Notes under the pieces: model-generated
Seen by the model: the letters and a program-made list of their open reading frames with translations, nothing else
Told to the model about the DNA's origin: nothing
Databases searched by the model: none
Part shown: positions 1 through 9,999 of the stretch, piece by piece
Numbering within the stretch: position 1 is the stretch's first letter
Layout of the letters: each line of letters starts with the position of its first letter
Made by a program: the position numbers and the translations under genes
Assembly (NCBI GenBank): GCA_905221605.1
Contig: CAJNDS010000535.1
Span: 435,888-499,887 of the forward strand
Direction: 5' to 3'
Length of the DNA stretch: 64,000 nt
From: Symbiodinium natans
Lineage: Eukaryota; Sar; Dinophyceae; Suessiales; Symbiodiniaceae

Positions 1-23
1 TACATTGCCAAGCACTCCCAACC

Positions 24-96
24 TTAAACCTTAAACCTTAAACCCTAAACCCTAAACCCTAAACCCTAAACCCTAAACCCTAAACCCTAAACCCTC
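24..96. repeat. CCCTAAA array
   Basis: About ten units, the first few as CCTTAAA. It lies upstream of the first readable ankyrin exon, presumably in an intron. It is not a chromosome end, since gene sequence continues across it. Confidence 0.9.
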
Positions 97-124
97 ACCC
101 CCTAGATTCGCGGAAAGCTACCAG

Positions 125-3100
125 GTGCTCTTTCTTCTTTGCGCTCTGCCCTGTCGTCGATTGCCCCTTCGAGGCAAAGGTTCTTACACCGGTCACGTGG
201 AGCAGCAGAGGCTTAGGGATGCCTGGAAAGCTGTTGTTTCTGGTTTAGAGTTTAGGGTTTAGGGTTTAGGGTTTAGGGTTTAGGGTTTAGGGTTTAGGGA
301 TACTTGGAAATGTGTTTTTTGGGTACTTGAATTCCTAAGAAACAGCTCAAATTCGAATTTATTTTTGGGGTACTTGAATTCCTAAGAAACAGCTAGAAGT
401 ATGATTTTTGCGAGGGTTCCGAGTTCAGCATAGGAGGGTGGTGCCGCCTAGAAAGGGCCGCGCGCGAGCTCTCTCGAGACAGCTCCTGGATTCTCATCCA
501 GAACGCGACTAGGGTGGGACTTTACTACAACTTTTACTAGGGTTTAGGGTTTAGGGTTTAGGGTTTAGGGTTTAGGGTTTAGGGTTTAGGGTTTAGGGTT
601 TAGGGTTTAGGGTTGGTTTAGGGGGTCCCTCTTATTTCATAGTAAGGGAGCGAAAAGTTACTCTTGTATTGGGGGGTTAAAGATCAAACAAGGCAACTTC
701 TGTTGAAGTTGTGGGCACAGCGCTGTCCTTTCCAAGCCTCTCGGTTGGTGAAGGCGACTTTGCCATTGATGCAGATCGTCAGAAGCTGGCTAAAGTGATG
801 CGGAGAATTCTCGTGCAGAAGCTCTATCATTGCCTTCGAGTGGGGGACCTGCCCGGATTCCGACGCCACTTCAATCTCCAGACAGTTCACCTGCGGGGGC
901 TGGAGATTGAACCGGTAGAAGGATTCTAGGTTCCTGAGTAGTACCCTTTTGCCAGTTTTTTTGGGTTCAGTCATGAAAACCGAATAACCCGAAACCCCAA
1001 ACCCCAAACCTAAACCCTAAACCCTAAACCCTTATTATTAAGGGGCTACTGGGAACACAGGATTTCTTCCCAGCTGCGATGACTCTCCCAGCGATCCAGT
1101 TGACGAGTTCCTGCACCAGACCCTTGGGGACCAAATGACCCTTACAAGTAGGGTTTAGGGTTTAGGGTTTAGGGTTTAGGGTTTAGGGTTGGGGGACCGA
1201 ATGGCTCAGTACCCTTATACTATGACTATGAATCCCTATATTGCATGAACCTTAAACCCTTTTAGAGTTCTTTTCGTCCCTTAAGCCCCAATCCCGAAAC
1301 CCTATAGAACCCACATAACCCAGGTAACCCTTATAGGAGCCCTTGCAGAAAACCCTTTCAGCGTTAGGACAACCCAAATAAGGGGGTCTTACAACCCCAA
1401 TCATAACCCTACTTACTACGTCCCTTGAGCCCTAAACCCTAAACCCTAATAGCTAAACCCTAAACCCTAAACCCGAAACCCTAAACCCTAAACCCTAAAC
1501 CGAAACCCTAAACCCTGAACCCAAACCCCAAACCCTAAACCGTAAGGAACGGCTTGAGGAAGATTAACAAGGCAGACAGCGCAGGGTGGCGACCGCTGCA
1601 CTATGCAGCATTGGCGGGGAACGTCGAGGTGACCCTAAACCCTAAACCCTAAACCCTAAACCCTAAACCCTAAACCCTAAACCCTAAATCCTAAACCCTA
1701 AACCCTAAACCCAAAAAAGCATGAGCATGTTATGGGGATGTCCCTAGCATCCTTGGGCTTCATGAGAAGTAAACCCCTAAACCCCTAAACCCCTAAACCC
1801 TAAACCCTAAACCCTAAACCCTAAACCCTAAACCCTAAACCCTAAACCCTAAACCCTAAACCCTAAACCCTAAACCCTAAACCCTAAACCCCATCCTGTT
1901 TTTGGCATGTGCTTTTTTGAGGGGGGCCCTATGCAGAGAGGTGTTGAGAGGGCTCCTGGAGAAGCGCGCAGATGTGAACGGACGCACTGCGACTTGGTAG
2001 TAGAGAAGTATGAGGTTTAGGGTTTAGGGTTTAGGGTTTAGGGCCAAGTTTAGGGTTTAGGGTCAGGCACAATTACTGATAGTATTCCCTTAGGGTCCCT
2101 TTACAATTATGCTATAGCAACACCCCAAACCCTATTCTAATTACTCCTACTTGTCGAATTGGTTAAACCCAAAATATGGGAACTACAATGGAGACTGTAG
2201 GTAGAGAATACCACAGGTCGACCTCTAGTTCTCCAGGAAGCTGGACAATCAAGGGACGAAAGGAGGGACCCTTATAAGTGACCTTAAAGGATATGTAGGG
2301 GCTACGTAGATATATAGGGACTCTTATTGGTACAGAGTCACCCTAAACCCTAAACCCTAAACCCTAAACCCGAAACCCTAAACCCTAAACCCTAAACCTT
2401 ATCCCCTAAACCCCTCCTTCGACCCCTTAAGACGAACAAGGCGAAGGACGAACCGCAACTGGGCTTTCCACTTTGGATGTCGGCCCTGGATCTCACCGCT
2501 TTCTTCAAGCACCACAAGGCCATGCAGTTTCTTCTGAGTCTTGCCAGCCCCAGCGGCACCCTTTTCCCCTTTATTGGTTCAACGTTCCTGAAAAGTACAC
2601 CGCCCCAAAAAGGGTGCCCCTTTGTTAAAATATGGTTACCTGGGCTACCAACCCTAAACCCTTAAACCCTTAAACCCTAAACCCTAAACCCTAAACCCTT
2701 CTTGTACTACCAAGGAGTGCCAGGGCCAACCTCCATGGTGGACTTCTCCCCACCCTACAACATGCCGCCATTGCCAACAACGCAGAGGGTGTCCGACTCT
2801 AGGTAGGCCTTTGGGACAATTTGGGTTTAGGGTTTAGGGTTTAGGGTTTAGGGTCTAGGGTTTAGGGTTTAGGGTTTAGGGTCTAGGGTCTAGGGTTTAG
2901 GGTTTAGGGTTTAGGGTGTTTGTGTCCTTTCCCTTTTTGGTTTTGAGAGGATCATTTAGGGATTGTCCCCCTACACTAACAGCTCCTTAATAGGGACTCT
3001 AATAGGGGGTATCATAATCCCTTTTGAGGACTGTTAGCATAAGAAGATCCCAAAGGACCACATGGAAACCCTAAACCCTAAACCTTAAACCCTAAACCCT

Positions 3101-4158
3101 AAACATCCGAGGGCTGTTGTGTGCAGCCGGTGGCAAACCGCTGACAGAGAATCTTTGCCATAGTGCGGGTAACGTTTTTTTCATTTTACTGGTACTCAAA
3201 CTCAAAACATGGAATAGACATTCAATTTGTTCATACTATCCCTGCCATGAACTAGGAATCGTAAACCCTAAACCCTAAACCCAAAATCATGCTATCCCAA
3301 ACCATGAACTAGGAACCCTTTGGGATCTAGCTCCCTGCATGCCGCGGCGACGTTTGGGGGCACAGCGGCTTTGCATGAGCTGGTGGTGCATGGCCGCCCG
3401 GTTGCGACGGATCTGTCGCTCGCACTCTTCCAAGCTACCAACTTTCGAGGCCAGATCTAAACCCTAAACCCTAAACCCTAAACCCTAAACCCTAAACACC
3501 CATTTTCGAGGCGGTGCGGCAACGGTCCAGCGGCTGATTGACCTCCGTGCTGACGTCGACTTCCAGATGGACATGGGCTGCTTGCCGCGACCCTTTGTCA
3601 TAGTTGGGTAGCATTTTAGGGGTTTAGGGTTTAGGGTTTAGGGTTTAGGGTTTAGGGTTTAGGGACTTAAACCCAATAAGGAATAATAATTTAAATTTCT
3701 AATATCATCCCAACAATGAACCAGGACTGGGCCGGCTGCTTTTTGCCACGAAGTCCTTGCAGCACAAGCTCGGCTGGAGCACGGTTTTGGCGACAGGTGC
3801 ATATCACATGCACGGCAGCACGCCACTGATGCTTACTTCGCTTTTAGCTGAGCTTTAAACTTTTTGGGTGTCCTTTATTTAGTAGGAATATTCAAGTTTA
3901 ACCTTTTGTTCTCCCTTGGTTATTGGAGAAGCAAGGATGCAGGCGATCCGGTCGGCGCAATACGAAGCCGCGGCCACCCTGATTGCGGCGGGTGCAAGAC
4001 TGGACCTCCGCAATTCCCGGAACTGGACCGCGCGGGACTTTGCCAGCGGCCAGTGGATCCCCGATTTTCTGAAGTCGGGCCTCGAGGGTAATCCAGTTGA
4101 GTGTAAGAGGGTGTCCGGACTTGCATTAGAGGATGGCTACGTCCATCTTGAATTTTGA
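125..4158 (+). CDS. Ankyrin-repeat protein, 3' part (13 exons, 5' end outside window)
   Basis: Exons read at 125-207, 434-504, 693-921, 1061-1136, 1547-1628, 1941-1988, 2441-2535, 2715-2794, 3112-3148, 3313-3449, 3511-3576, 3725-3827 and 3936-4158. Joined, they give 442 codons with no internal stop, ending at TGA 4156-4158. The N-terminal part has a WSSRGWCRLERAARELS stretch (exons 1-2) and a SFPSLSVGEGDFAIDADRQK stretch (exon 3). From exon 5 on there are ankyrin helices: AGWRPLHYAALAGNVEV, SALDLTAFFKHHKAMQ, LQHAAIANNAEGVRLL, SSLHAAATFGGTAALHELV, AAATLIAAGARLDLRN. The last exon ends GLALEDGYVHLEF. Ankyrin repeats bind proteins; the partner is unknown. The order and wording of these blocks match an ankyrin family I remember from Symbiodinium, which is memory rather than a search. 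Donors are GA 7, GC 4, GT 1, each read from frame. The start codon lies before position 125. Confidence 0.86.
208..433 (+). other. Ankyrin intron 1, introner family E
   Basis: Donor GAGG, 3' end CATAG before GAGG. Contains TTTAGGG units plus two copies of a segment TACTTGAATTCCTAAGAAAC (334-353 and 371-390). The 3' part (TTTTTGCGAGGGTTCCGAG, then TTCAGCATAGG) recurs at about 35378-35440, so this is a repeated family. Confidence 0.7.
505..692 (+). other. Intron 2 of the ankyrin gene, introner family B with TTTAGGG array
   Basis: Donor GCGACT, 3' end CAAG before GCAACT: a 6-bp duplication with one mismatch. The non-telomeric ends (GGGTGGGACTTTACTACAAC at the start; GGGAGCGAAAAGTTA and TATTGGGGGGTT near the end) recur almost unchanged in the intron at 61412-61527 of an unrelated gene. 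Here about ten TTTAGGG units sit in the middle, while the other copy has one. Confidence 0.8.
538..614. repeat. TTTAGGG array
   Basis: About eleven perfect units inside ankyrin intron 2. Confidence 0.9.
1629..1890. repeat. CCCTAAA arrays of ankyrin intron 5
   Basis: Two blocks (1632-1712 and 1771-1890), the second beginning with CCCCTAAA variants, separated by about 58 unrelated bases. The GT-AG intron is 1629-1940. Confidence 0.85.
2070..2160. repeat. Dispersed repeat shared with 24475-24590
   Basis: ACTGATAGTATTCCCTTAGG, then GTCCCTTTA and TGCTATA, is matched at about 24479-24540 (ACTGATAGCATTCTCGTAGG). It lies in the 452-base ankyrin intron 6, which also holds arrays of both orientations. 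Confidence 0.5.
2536..2714 (+). other. Ankyrin intron 7, introner family D with nested array
   Basis: GA donor (GAGT), 3' end CCAAG before GAGT. The family D core (CAGCGGCACCCTTTTCCCC, later AAAAAGGGTGCCCCTTTG, then ATGGTTACCTGGGCTACCAA) matches introns at 58979, 59184, 59742 and 62141 of the membrane-protein gene. A CCCTAAA array is inserted near its 3' end. Confidence 0.78.
3149..3312 (+). other. Ankyrin intron 9, introner family C with an array at its 3' splice site
   Basis: Donor GAATC, 3' end CTAG before GAACC. The 16-bp segment CCATGAACTAGGAATC (3245-3260) recurs at 3302-3317 with one mismatch on the far side of a short CCCTAAA array. The same family (TTTGTCATAGT start, AATGAACCAGG end) forms the intron at 3577-3724. 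Confidence 0.78.
3450..3510 (+). other. 61-bp GC-AG intron made almost only of telomere units
   Basis: Lies between ankyrin exons coding NFR and GGAATVQRL. The sequence TTTCGAGGC occurs at 3443-3451 and 3504-3512, bordering about five CCCTAAA units. Splicing from GC at 3450 to AG at 3510 restores the frame. Confidence 0.85.
3577..3724 (+). other. Ankyrin intron 11, introner family C
   Basis: GC donor (GCTG), 3' end CCAG before GACTGG. The non-telomeric ends resemble those of the intron at 3149-3312 (CATAGTTGGGTAGCATTTT against CATAGTGCGGGTAACGTTTT; AACAATGAACCAGG against GCCATGAACTAGG). A TTTAGGG array of about six units sits inside. Confidence 0.72.
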
Positions 4159-4640
4159 ACCTGCAGTCGGCAGCCCGAACTGAAAGAGCTTAGGGCGCTG
4201 TGTGCTCTGCTCAATCAAAATGATTCTCAGGTATACCTGTCCCTCAGGGGTCCAAGGTATAGAATTTGGCCCACATGGATTTTTCGGGTGCATTTGCGGA
4301 CACAACGGTCGTTGCTTGGGCACTGCCGTTCTTCCAGCAGCAGGAATTACGGCGGAGAAGTCCGCGCCCTTTTGTTTTTTGGGCTTCAGTGAAGCTGCAA
4401 TACTCGGATATGTGGCGGAAAGCGTTGTGGCCATGGCAACTAACGCCCCCGAAGGGTTTAAGTCCCTCATCGTGATTTGTTTTGCCCTCAGAACCCACAA
4501 ACCCTAAAAGTCTATGCTCTCGAGGGCATTACTTTCGACGATCTGGTATGAAGTGCCGCATCGCAAATTTTTCCGCCCCCAAAACCTTAAGTCCTACATG
4601 TCCTGTACCCCAAAAGTATAGGCTGTCTCGGTACTTGCCC
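4159..4640. other. Region downstream of the ankyrin gene, probable 3' UTR and unplaced coding
   Basis: About 480 bases largely without telomere units. Several overlapping frames are open on both strands (for example FSEAAILGYVAESVVAMATN on +), so none can be preferred. A short stretch at 4511-4545 (YALEGITFDDL) is followed by a telomere array bordered by an 11-bp duplication, which suggests that coding sequence of the next gene starts here. Confidence 0.4.
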
Positions 4641-4744
4641 TAAACCCTGAACCCTAAACCCTAAACCCCAAACCCTAAACCCTAAACCCTAAACCCTAAA
4701 CCCTAAACCCTAAACCCTAAACCCTAAACCCTAAACCCTAAACC
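4638..4744. repeat. CCCTAAA array bordered by an 11-bp duplication
   Basis: CGACGATCTGG (4536-4546) recurs as CGACGATTTGG (4744-4754). Between them are about 90 unrelated bases and the array. Followed within 100 bases by an oppositely oriented array at 4838-4931. Confidence 0.75.
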
Positions 4745-4837
4745 GACGATTTGGGAGTGAGTTCTTTAGCAAGAACGACGAAGCTTAGGCCGACATCCGA
4801 AGCCTTGAAAGGGCCCTTTGAAGGGATTCATAAATTT

Positions 4838-4931
4838 AGGGTTTAGGGTTTAGGGTTTAGGGTTTAGGGTTTAGGGTTTAGGGTTTAGGGTTTAGGGTTT
4901 AGGGTTTAGGGTTTAGGGTTTAGGGTTTGGG
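4838..4931. repeat. TTTAGGG array
   Basis: About thirteen units, opposite in orientation to the array at 4638-4744, so the two could pair in a transcript. Confidence 0.9.
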
Positions 4932-5096
4932 GCATAAGGATTTCATCAGGGACCTTGAAGGCTTCTGCAAGGGATCTATATAAGGATGCTGTGCGGGCTC
5001 TGTAGCGCAAGCCAACAGCTTGAAGTGTCAGGGAACGAAGACCTTGCATGCCCCCGCCAATGCGCAAAGCGGATCCGTTCCGAGATCGGACGGTCT
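4911..5096 (+). CDS. Possible exon(s), unknown product
   Basis: Between arrays: KDFIRDLEGFCKG at about 4939-4976, then in another frame from about 4985 LCSASQQLEVSGNEDLACP and RQCAKRIRSEIGR. The second is a cysteine-bearing, protein-like stretch of 37 codons that begins with ATG. It could be an early exon of the 5.3-7.0 kb gene. Confidence 0.33.
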
Positions 5097-5350
5097 AGGG
5101 TTCAGGGTTTAGGGTTTAGGGTTTAGGGTTCAGGGTTCAGGGTCCGTTAATGCATGTGGGAGTTTACGAAAATAAGGGCCCTAATACCCCAAAACAATAG
5201 GGGGTCCGGACCCCCTGATACTAAGAACCCAAGAAGGTACCCCCCATGTCGGAAACCCCCCATATCACACTTATACTTCATTCGTTTGAAGTTGAATCAC
5301 ACCCTAAACCCTAAACCCTAACCCCTAACCCCTAAACCCCTAAACCGCAG

Positions 5351-7020
5351 ATCAGAGCACTGTCCTTGAAAGACTCTTGAATTGTTGCTGGGCGAGGGGA
5401 TGCAGGGGTGCAGGGTCCAGACCCATCAAACAGCAAGTTGAAATGCCACGGCATATCCCGCCTGGAATCTTCCAGCTGTGCGGGGTCGGCATTTCGGCGT
5501 TAAACCCTAAAACCTAAACCCTAAACCTTAAACCTTAAACCCTAATCGGCGTTTCCTGACCCGAACCGGGAGGCCGAACGGGGGGCTTGAATAATATAGT
5601 TTAGGGATTGAGGGGTTTAGGGTTTAGGGTCAATTGCCAGTTTTATACCTTCGGGTTCCTCCTTACAAATTATGTTGAAATGTGCCACACAACCCTGTTG
5701 AAACTATTGAGGCCCCTATATTCATTGGGGGATTAGGGGTTTTGGTTGTTTAGGGTTTAGGGTTTAGGGTTTAGGGTTAGGGTTTAGGGTTTAGGGTTTG
5801 GGGTTAATTCTGGCCTCGGACATGCCAATACAAGTCTTCATGTTGTGGAATCTTCGGGTTCAGGATGTAGTTGTTTTTCCTAAACCCTAAAGGCCTAAAG
5901 CCTAAACCCTAAACCCGGAACCCTAAACCCCAAACCCTAAACCCCAAAACATCCTAAACCCCAAACCCTAAACCCTAAACCCTGAACGTTAACTATCTTA
6001 ACTACCCCCCATCGGCCTTCCTGCGTCTGCGCAGTGTCCTGCACAAGGTTGAAACCAGCCTATGCTGTCCCAAGGCACTTCCCCTTCTGGACAACAACGC
6101 AACACACAGAAAGGGTTTAGGGTTTAGGGTTTAGGGTTTCGGGTTTAGGGTTTAGGATTTAGGGTTTGGCCAAAATCAGGGTTGAGGGAGTTTAGGCTAC
6201 AGGGTTTAGGGAGTTGAGGGCCCAGGGTTTTTTGGGGTCAGAGTGGACCTGTGGCTCCGACTACAGAATGTTCTTATGGGTTAGAACCTTCTACAGTAGA
6301 TTCCGCAAGCTGCGTAGGGAACACGGATAACAATCATGAGGCCCGCAGGTACTGGAGGGGGTGCCAGCACCAGCCCAGGCATCTCCAAGACATGGTGCGT
6401 TTTAGGGTTTAGGGTTTAGGGTTTAGGATTCAGGGTTTAGGGTTTAGGGCTTGGCTGATAGATGCATTTCTGGGTCCAGGTATCTGGAGAGGGGTGGGTA
6501 TGGGCCGTTGCAGGCTGAAACCCTAAACCCTGAACCCTGAACCCTAAACCCTGAACCCTAAACCCTAAACCCTAAACCCTGTGCTCCAGTGAAGTTTGAG
6601 TGACGTGGTTCGTGCGGTCGAAGAATGAGTTTCAGGCTTTGGGGTTACATGTATGTCCTCATCATAAAGACGCGTCTACATGGTTCCAAGACATCAAAAT
6701 TGGCAACGAGCCTACTTCTGACATCATAGTATAGTATGATGTGTGCCTTTAAATTTTGTAGACATCTAAAGTTAATATACATAAATGTATACACATGTAA
6801 GATGCCTTGTTTGATATATATCTATATGTATATATATATATATATATACACATGTATATATTATATATAATATGAAATATTTGTATTCATTGGTTTAAAT
6901 TAGGTCAACTGTTGCATGCATTTTCGGCGGGCCGAAAGCGTCAGCAAGAAACTGACCGGGCAGTCTGGCTCCATGCAACTTATCCAAAGCATCCAATCAA
7001 CAGGGATAGCCTATTCCTAG
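5351..7020 (+). CDS. Unrecognised protein, partial exon set with last exon
   Basis: Coding stretches: about 5351-5496 (contains RPIKQQVEMPRHIPPG and FQLCGVGIS), continuing after an array at 5546-5580 (PDPNREAERG); about 5807-5878 (ASDMPIQVFMLWNLRVQD); about 6003-6113 (RLRSVLHKVETSLCCPKALP); about 6338-6400 (EARRYWRGCQHQPRHLQDM); and a terminal exon 6904-7020 (RRAESVSKKLTGQSGSMQL, stop TAG 7018-7020). All are in + frames with dinoflagellate-like codon use and have plausible AG-G 3' splice sites. Not all junctions could be closed in frame, so they may come from one gene or two, and some exons are probably missing. No domain recognised. Confidence 0.5.
5502..5545. repeat. 44-bp telomere insertion with 8-bp target duplication
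   Basis: TCGGCGTT occurs at 5494-5501 and 5546-5553, with only CCCTAAA/CCTTAAA units between. Coding frame resumes after it (ISA then FPDPNREAE), but there is no AG at the right edge. Confidence 0.8.
6795..6885. repeat. TA-rich microsatellite
   Basis: ATATAT/TGTATA alternation in an AT-rich intron just before the exon at 6904, strikingly different from the GC-rich surroundings. Confidence 0.85.
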
Positions 7021-7099
7021 GGCTGCAGGCATAAACGAAAAAGTGCTCCATTGGAGACTACAAAGTCTACAAGTTCTTGGAGCTTTGGGGTACTAGTAC

Positions 7100-7226
7100 C
7101 TACTTGGAGGTTCATGGTACTTTATGACCCCAATTCTAAGTCACTTTATTACCTACTTAGAGGACTTAAGGGGGACATATAAGCAGAGTCAGTTCTTGGG
7201 GGTTATAGGTACCCTAAACCTCCAAT
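7100..7226. mobile_element. Inverted-repeat-ended element, decayed copy
   Basis: Starts CTACTTGGAGGTTCATGGTA and ends TAGGTACCCTAAACCTCCAA; it lies just downstream of the stop codon at 7020, so here the family is intergenic or in a 3' UTR, not in an intron. Confidence 0.55.
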
Positions 7227-7342
7227 TTAGAGCTTTAGGGTTTTAGCTTTAGGGCTGCAGGGTGTGTGGGGCTTTAGGGCTTTAGGGTTTTTGGGGTTTT
7301 AGGGCCGGTTTCCCACTTGGTGGGGGCTTTGCGTAGTTAACC

Positions 7343-8350
7343 ATGGCGCCGGCCCCCGCTGCGGCCGTCTACGAAGAGTGGCTGGGACAGAGTAAGGGCC
7401 ACGAGTCAGGCCCCCTTCATTAGTGTTTAGGGTTTAGGGTTTAGGGTTTAGGGATACTAGGACCCAGAGTGGGCCCGTTGTCCCTTGTTTAAGGGTCTAG
7501 GTTCCCTTATACGCTCCTCTAAACCAAAGTAGGGGTGCCCTTTTGAATTCCTAGGTTACCCTAAACCCTAAGCCCTAAACCCTAAACCCTAAACCCTAAA
7601 CCCTCATCTAGACTACCTTCCGGCGGAGGTGAAATTCCGTATTTGTTTGGATTTGTTCGGCATTCTCTTTTATCACCAGGGGTTTCGGCTGCTGCCCAAG
7701 AAGAAGCCACAGGTCTGGGCCAACTTAGGATTCAGAGCATACGTTTCTTGTTTATGGCTGTTTGCCGGTCATTTTTTCCGTCCACACCGGAGCGAGAATA
7801 ACTCAGTTGTTTTTGATATCGGACACCCCGCAGCTCTAAGCCAACCCTAGAACCCTAAACCCGAACCCTGAACCCTATTAAACCCTAGACCCTAAACCAA
7901 TGGGGAGGTGGGCCCTAGTTAGAAGTACATGTCGAGAGGGTCCCCAAATTGGGGTATATGTACCACAGGTTAGGATTCAAGTGCCCTAAACTCTAAAGCC
8001 TAAGCCCTATGCCCTAGCCCTTAGTACAGTCAGGGGCACCGCACTGAACCTCCTACACCCTACACCCTAAACCTTAAACCCTAAACCCTAAACCCTAAAT
8101 CTATAGGCTTTACGGTCCCAAAAGTCCAAAGGTATCTCGAGAGCAACATGCGAACCATGCTCGAAGCATTGATCGAGGCGCCGCAGATACAGGATTTGGT
8201 GTTAGGGTGCATTTTAGAGTTTAGGGTTTAGGGTTTCGGGTTTAGGGTTTAGAACTTAGGGCTTAGGGCTGTAGAGCTTTGCGAAAACAATGCCTGAACC
8301 CTCCCCAACATCGTCTAAGGCTACTGTACCTTAAACCCAAAACCCTAACC

Positions 8351-8389
<39 letters not shown>

Positions 8390-9935
8390 ACCCTAAACCC
8401 TCAACCCTAAACCCTAAACCCTAAACCCTAAGGTCAAGGAGTAGTGGAAGGCGGGGGGAGGGGCCCAGTTCTGGTTCCCTACCTCCTGCAGCTTCCCTGA
8501 GCGTCCCTCTAAGTTTAGGGTTTAGGGTGTATATAGGGCCCTTTTTGCATTGCGATATGGGGTTTAGGGTTTAGGGTTTGGGATTCGGGGGTTTCCGAAA
8601 ACAGGGGGGTACCGATTTTCGGGCTCCTTTAGTTAAAAGGATCCTGGTATATTTTGGGGTGCCCCTATATTCGGAAATCCACATTGAGGGCTGAGGGTTC
8701 ATGGTTCAGGGTCCCTAAACCCTAAACTGTAAACCCTAAACCCTAAACCCTAAACCCTAAACCCTAAACCCTAAACCCTAAACCCTAACTTGACGTTTCT
8801 GAAGTAATTATGGACCCGTGGGTCCTAGGTTGAAATAAGGGAGGTCCTTAGTTAGGGAGGCTTGAGTTGGATGCCCCCCTTGATACCCCCTCCCCAAAAA
8901 AAACCCGAACGAGACCGAAGATCGAGGTCTTCTTGCTTAGGGTGTTGGAGCTCGAAGCCTGAAACCCTAAACCCTAAAACCTAAACCCTTTGTCCCTTAG
9001 GTATATAGGAAAGCACTGACCCATCTTCTAAACCCTAAACCCTAAACCCTAAACCCTAAACCCTAAACCCTAAACCCTAAACCCTAAACCCTAAACCCTG
9101 TCCCTAAGCACTTCAGGGACTCATAGGGCATGGGCCCTTCATTTTGGGCCCATGTACTCCTCGCATGCCACACAGGCTTTGCTGAGAAGTCAGCCGAAGG
9201 ATGTCGCGGATTTTGGCGGCTGGGCAGGTACTAGGGTCTAGGGTTTAGGGGTTAGGGTTTAGGGTACTTGGAGGCTCGTACTTCTAACCCCCAATTATAG
9301 CTGCACTTGTAAGCCCCCCAAGTCCCCTAAGTCCTCGAAGTAGGGATTAAGTAGACTACTAATTGGGGGTATAAGTACCCAGGAACCTCCAAGTAACCCG
9401 AAAACCCTGAGAGCGGTTTTGGAGTCGAAAGCCTAAACCCTAAACCCTAAACCCTAAACCCTAAACCCTAAACCCTAAACCCTAAACCCTAAACCCTAAA
9501 CCCTAAACCCTGAGCCATCCTGAGCCCCAACATCCAATCCCCCAACCAACCCCTCAACAGCTTACCCTAAATCCCGAATTCTCTACACCCTAGCCCTAAA
9601 CCCTAAGCCCGAAGCCCAAAACCCTAAACGCTAAACCCTAACCCTAGGTTCAGGCATGTTTGGTCCAAAGTTCAAGATTTTCTCGCATCCTCCTTACCTC
9701 ATCTTTTTCAACAAAACCCTATAAACCCTGAATTTGTCCCCTTGTCTGCCAGGGTTCTTCTTCTTTGGGTTTAGGCATTCAAGGATTCTAGAACCTCCTA
9801 TTTAGGGTTTAGGGTTTAGGGTTTAGGGTTTAGGGTTTAGGGTTTAGGGTTTAGGGTTTAGGGTTTAGGGCTGTAGAAGCCCTACTTCATATCGAGTGTA
9901 GGAGTTCGCCGAAGAACAGGCCAAGGAAATGTGTG
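7343..9935 (+). CDS. Unrecognised protein, start and five further exons
   Basis: ATG at 7343 in a good context (ACCATGG). Exons: 7343-7391 (MAPAPAAAVYEEWLGQ), 7612 to about 7790 (YLPAEVKFRICLDLFGILFY, then RLLPKKKPQ), 8107-8198 (VPKVQRYLESNMRTMLEAL), 8927-8956 (VFLLRVLELE), 9176-9223 (ALLRSQPKDVADFGGW), 9902 to about 9935 (EFAEEQAKEMC). Phases agree at 7391/7612, 8198/8927, 8956/9176 and 9223/9902; the 3' end of exon 2 is not fixed. The middle part is amphipathic-helical. An RIIa/Dpy-30-like dimerisation domain was considered but there is no diagnostic motif. No stop was placed; the gene may continue past 10 kb. Confidence 0.55.
8703..8790. repeat. CCCTAAA array
   Basis: About eleven units inside an intron of the 7.34 kb gene. 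Confidence 0.88.
9263..9398. mobile_element. Inverted-repeat-ended element of the same family
   Basis: GGTACTTGGAGGCTCGTACTT at the left (first 20 bases shown in part), mirrored by AAGTACCCAGGAACCTCCAAG at the right, with further pairing of CCCCCAATTATAG and CTAATTGGGGG. About 136 bases, no ORF, next to a TTTAGGG array. Confidence 0.7.
9801..9870. repeat. TTTAGGG array
   Basis: About ten units just before the exon at 9902. A CCCTAAA array at 9432-9510 precedes it, so both orientations lie in one intron. Confidence 0.88.
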
Positions 9936-9999
9936 GTTTTCAGTTGACAGTAGGGTTATAAGTATGCCCCCGGCCCTAGTATCCCTGAACCCTATAATA

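Noticed and set aside
24-96. CCCTAAA array near the left end as a real chromosome end
   Set aside because: Coding exons lie directly next to it, arrays of both orientations follow for 64 kb, and it has only about ten units.
684-1007. 107-residue minus-strand ORF
   Set aside because: It is antisense to ankyrin exon 693-921, which joins in phase with exons on both sides; the minus frame reads telomere units at its start.
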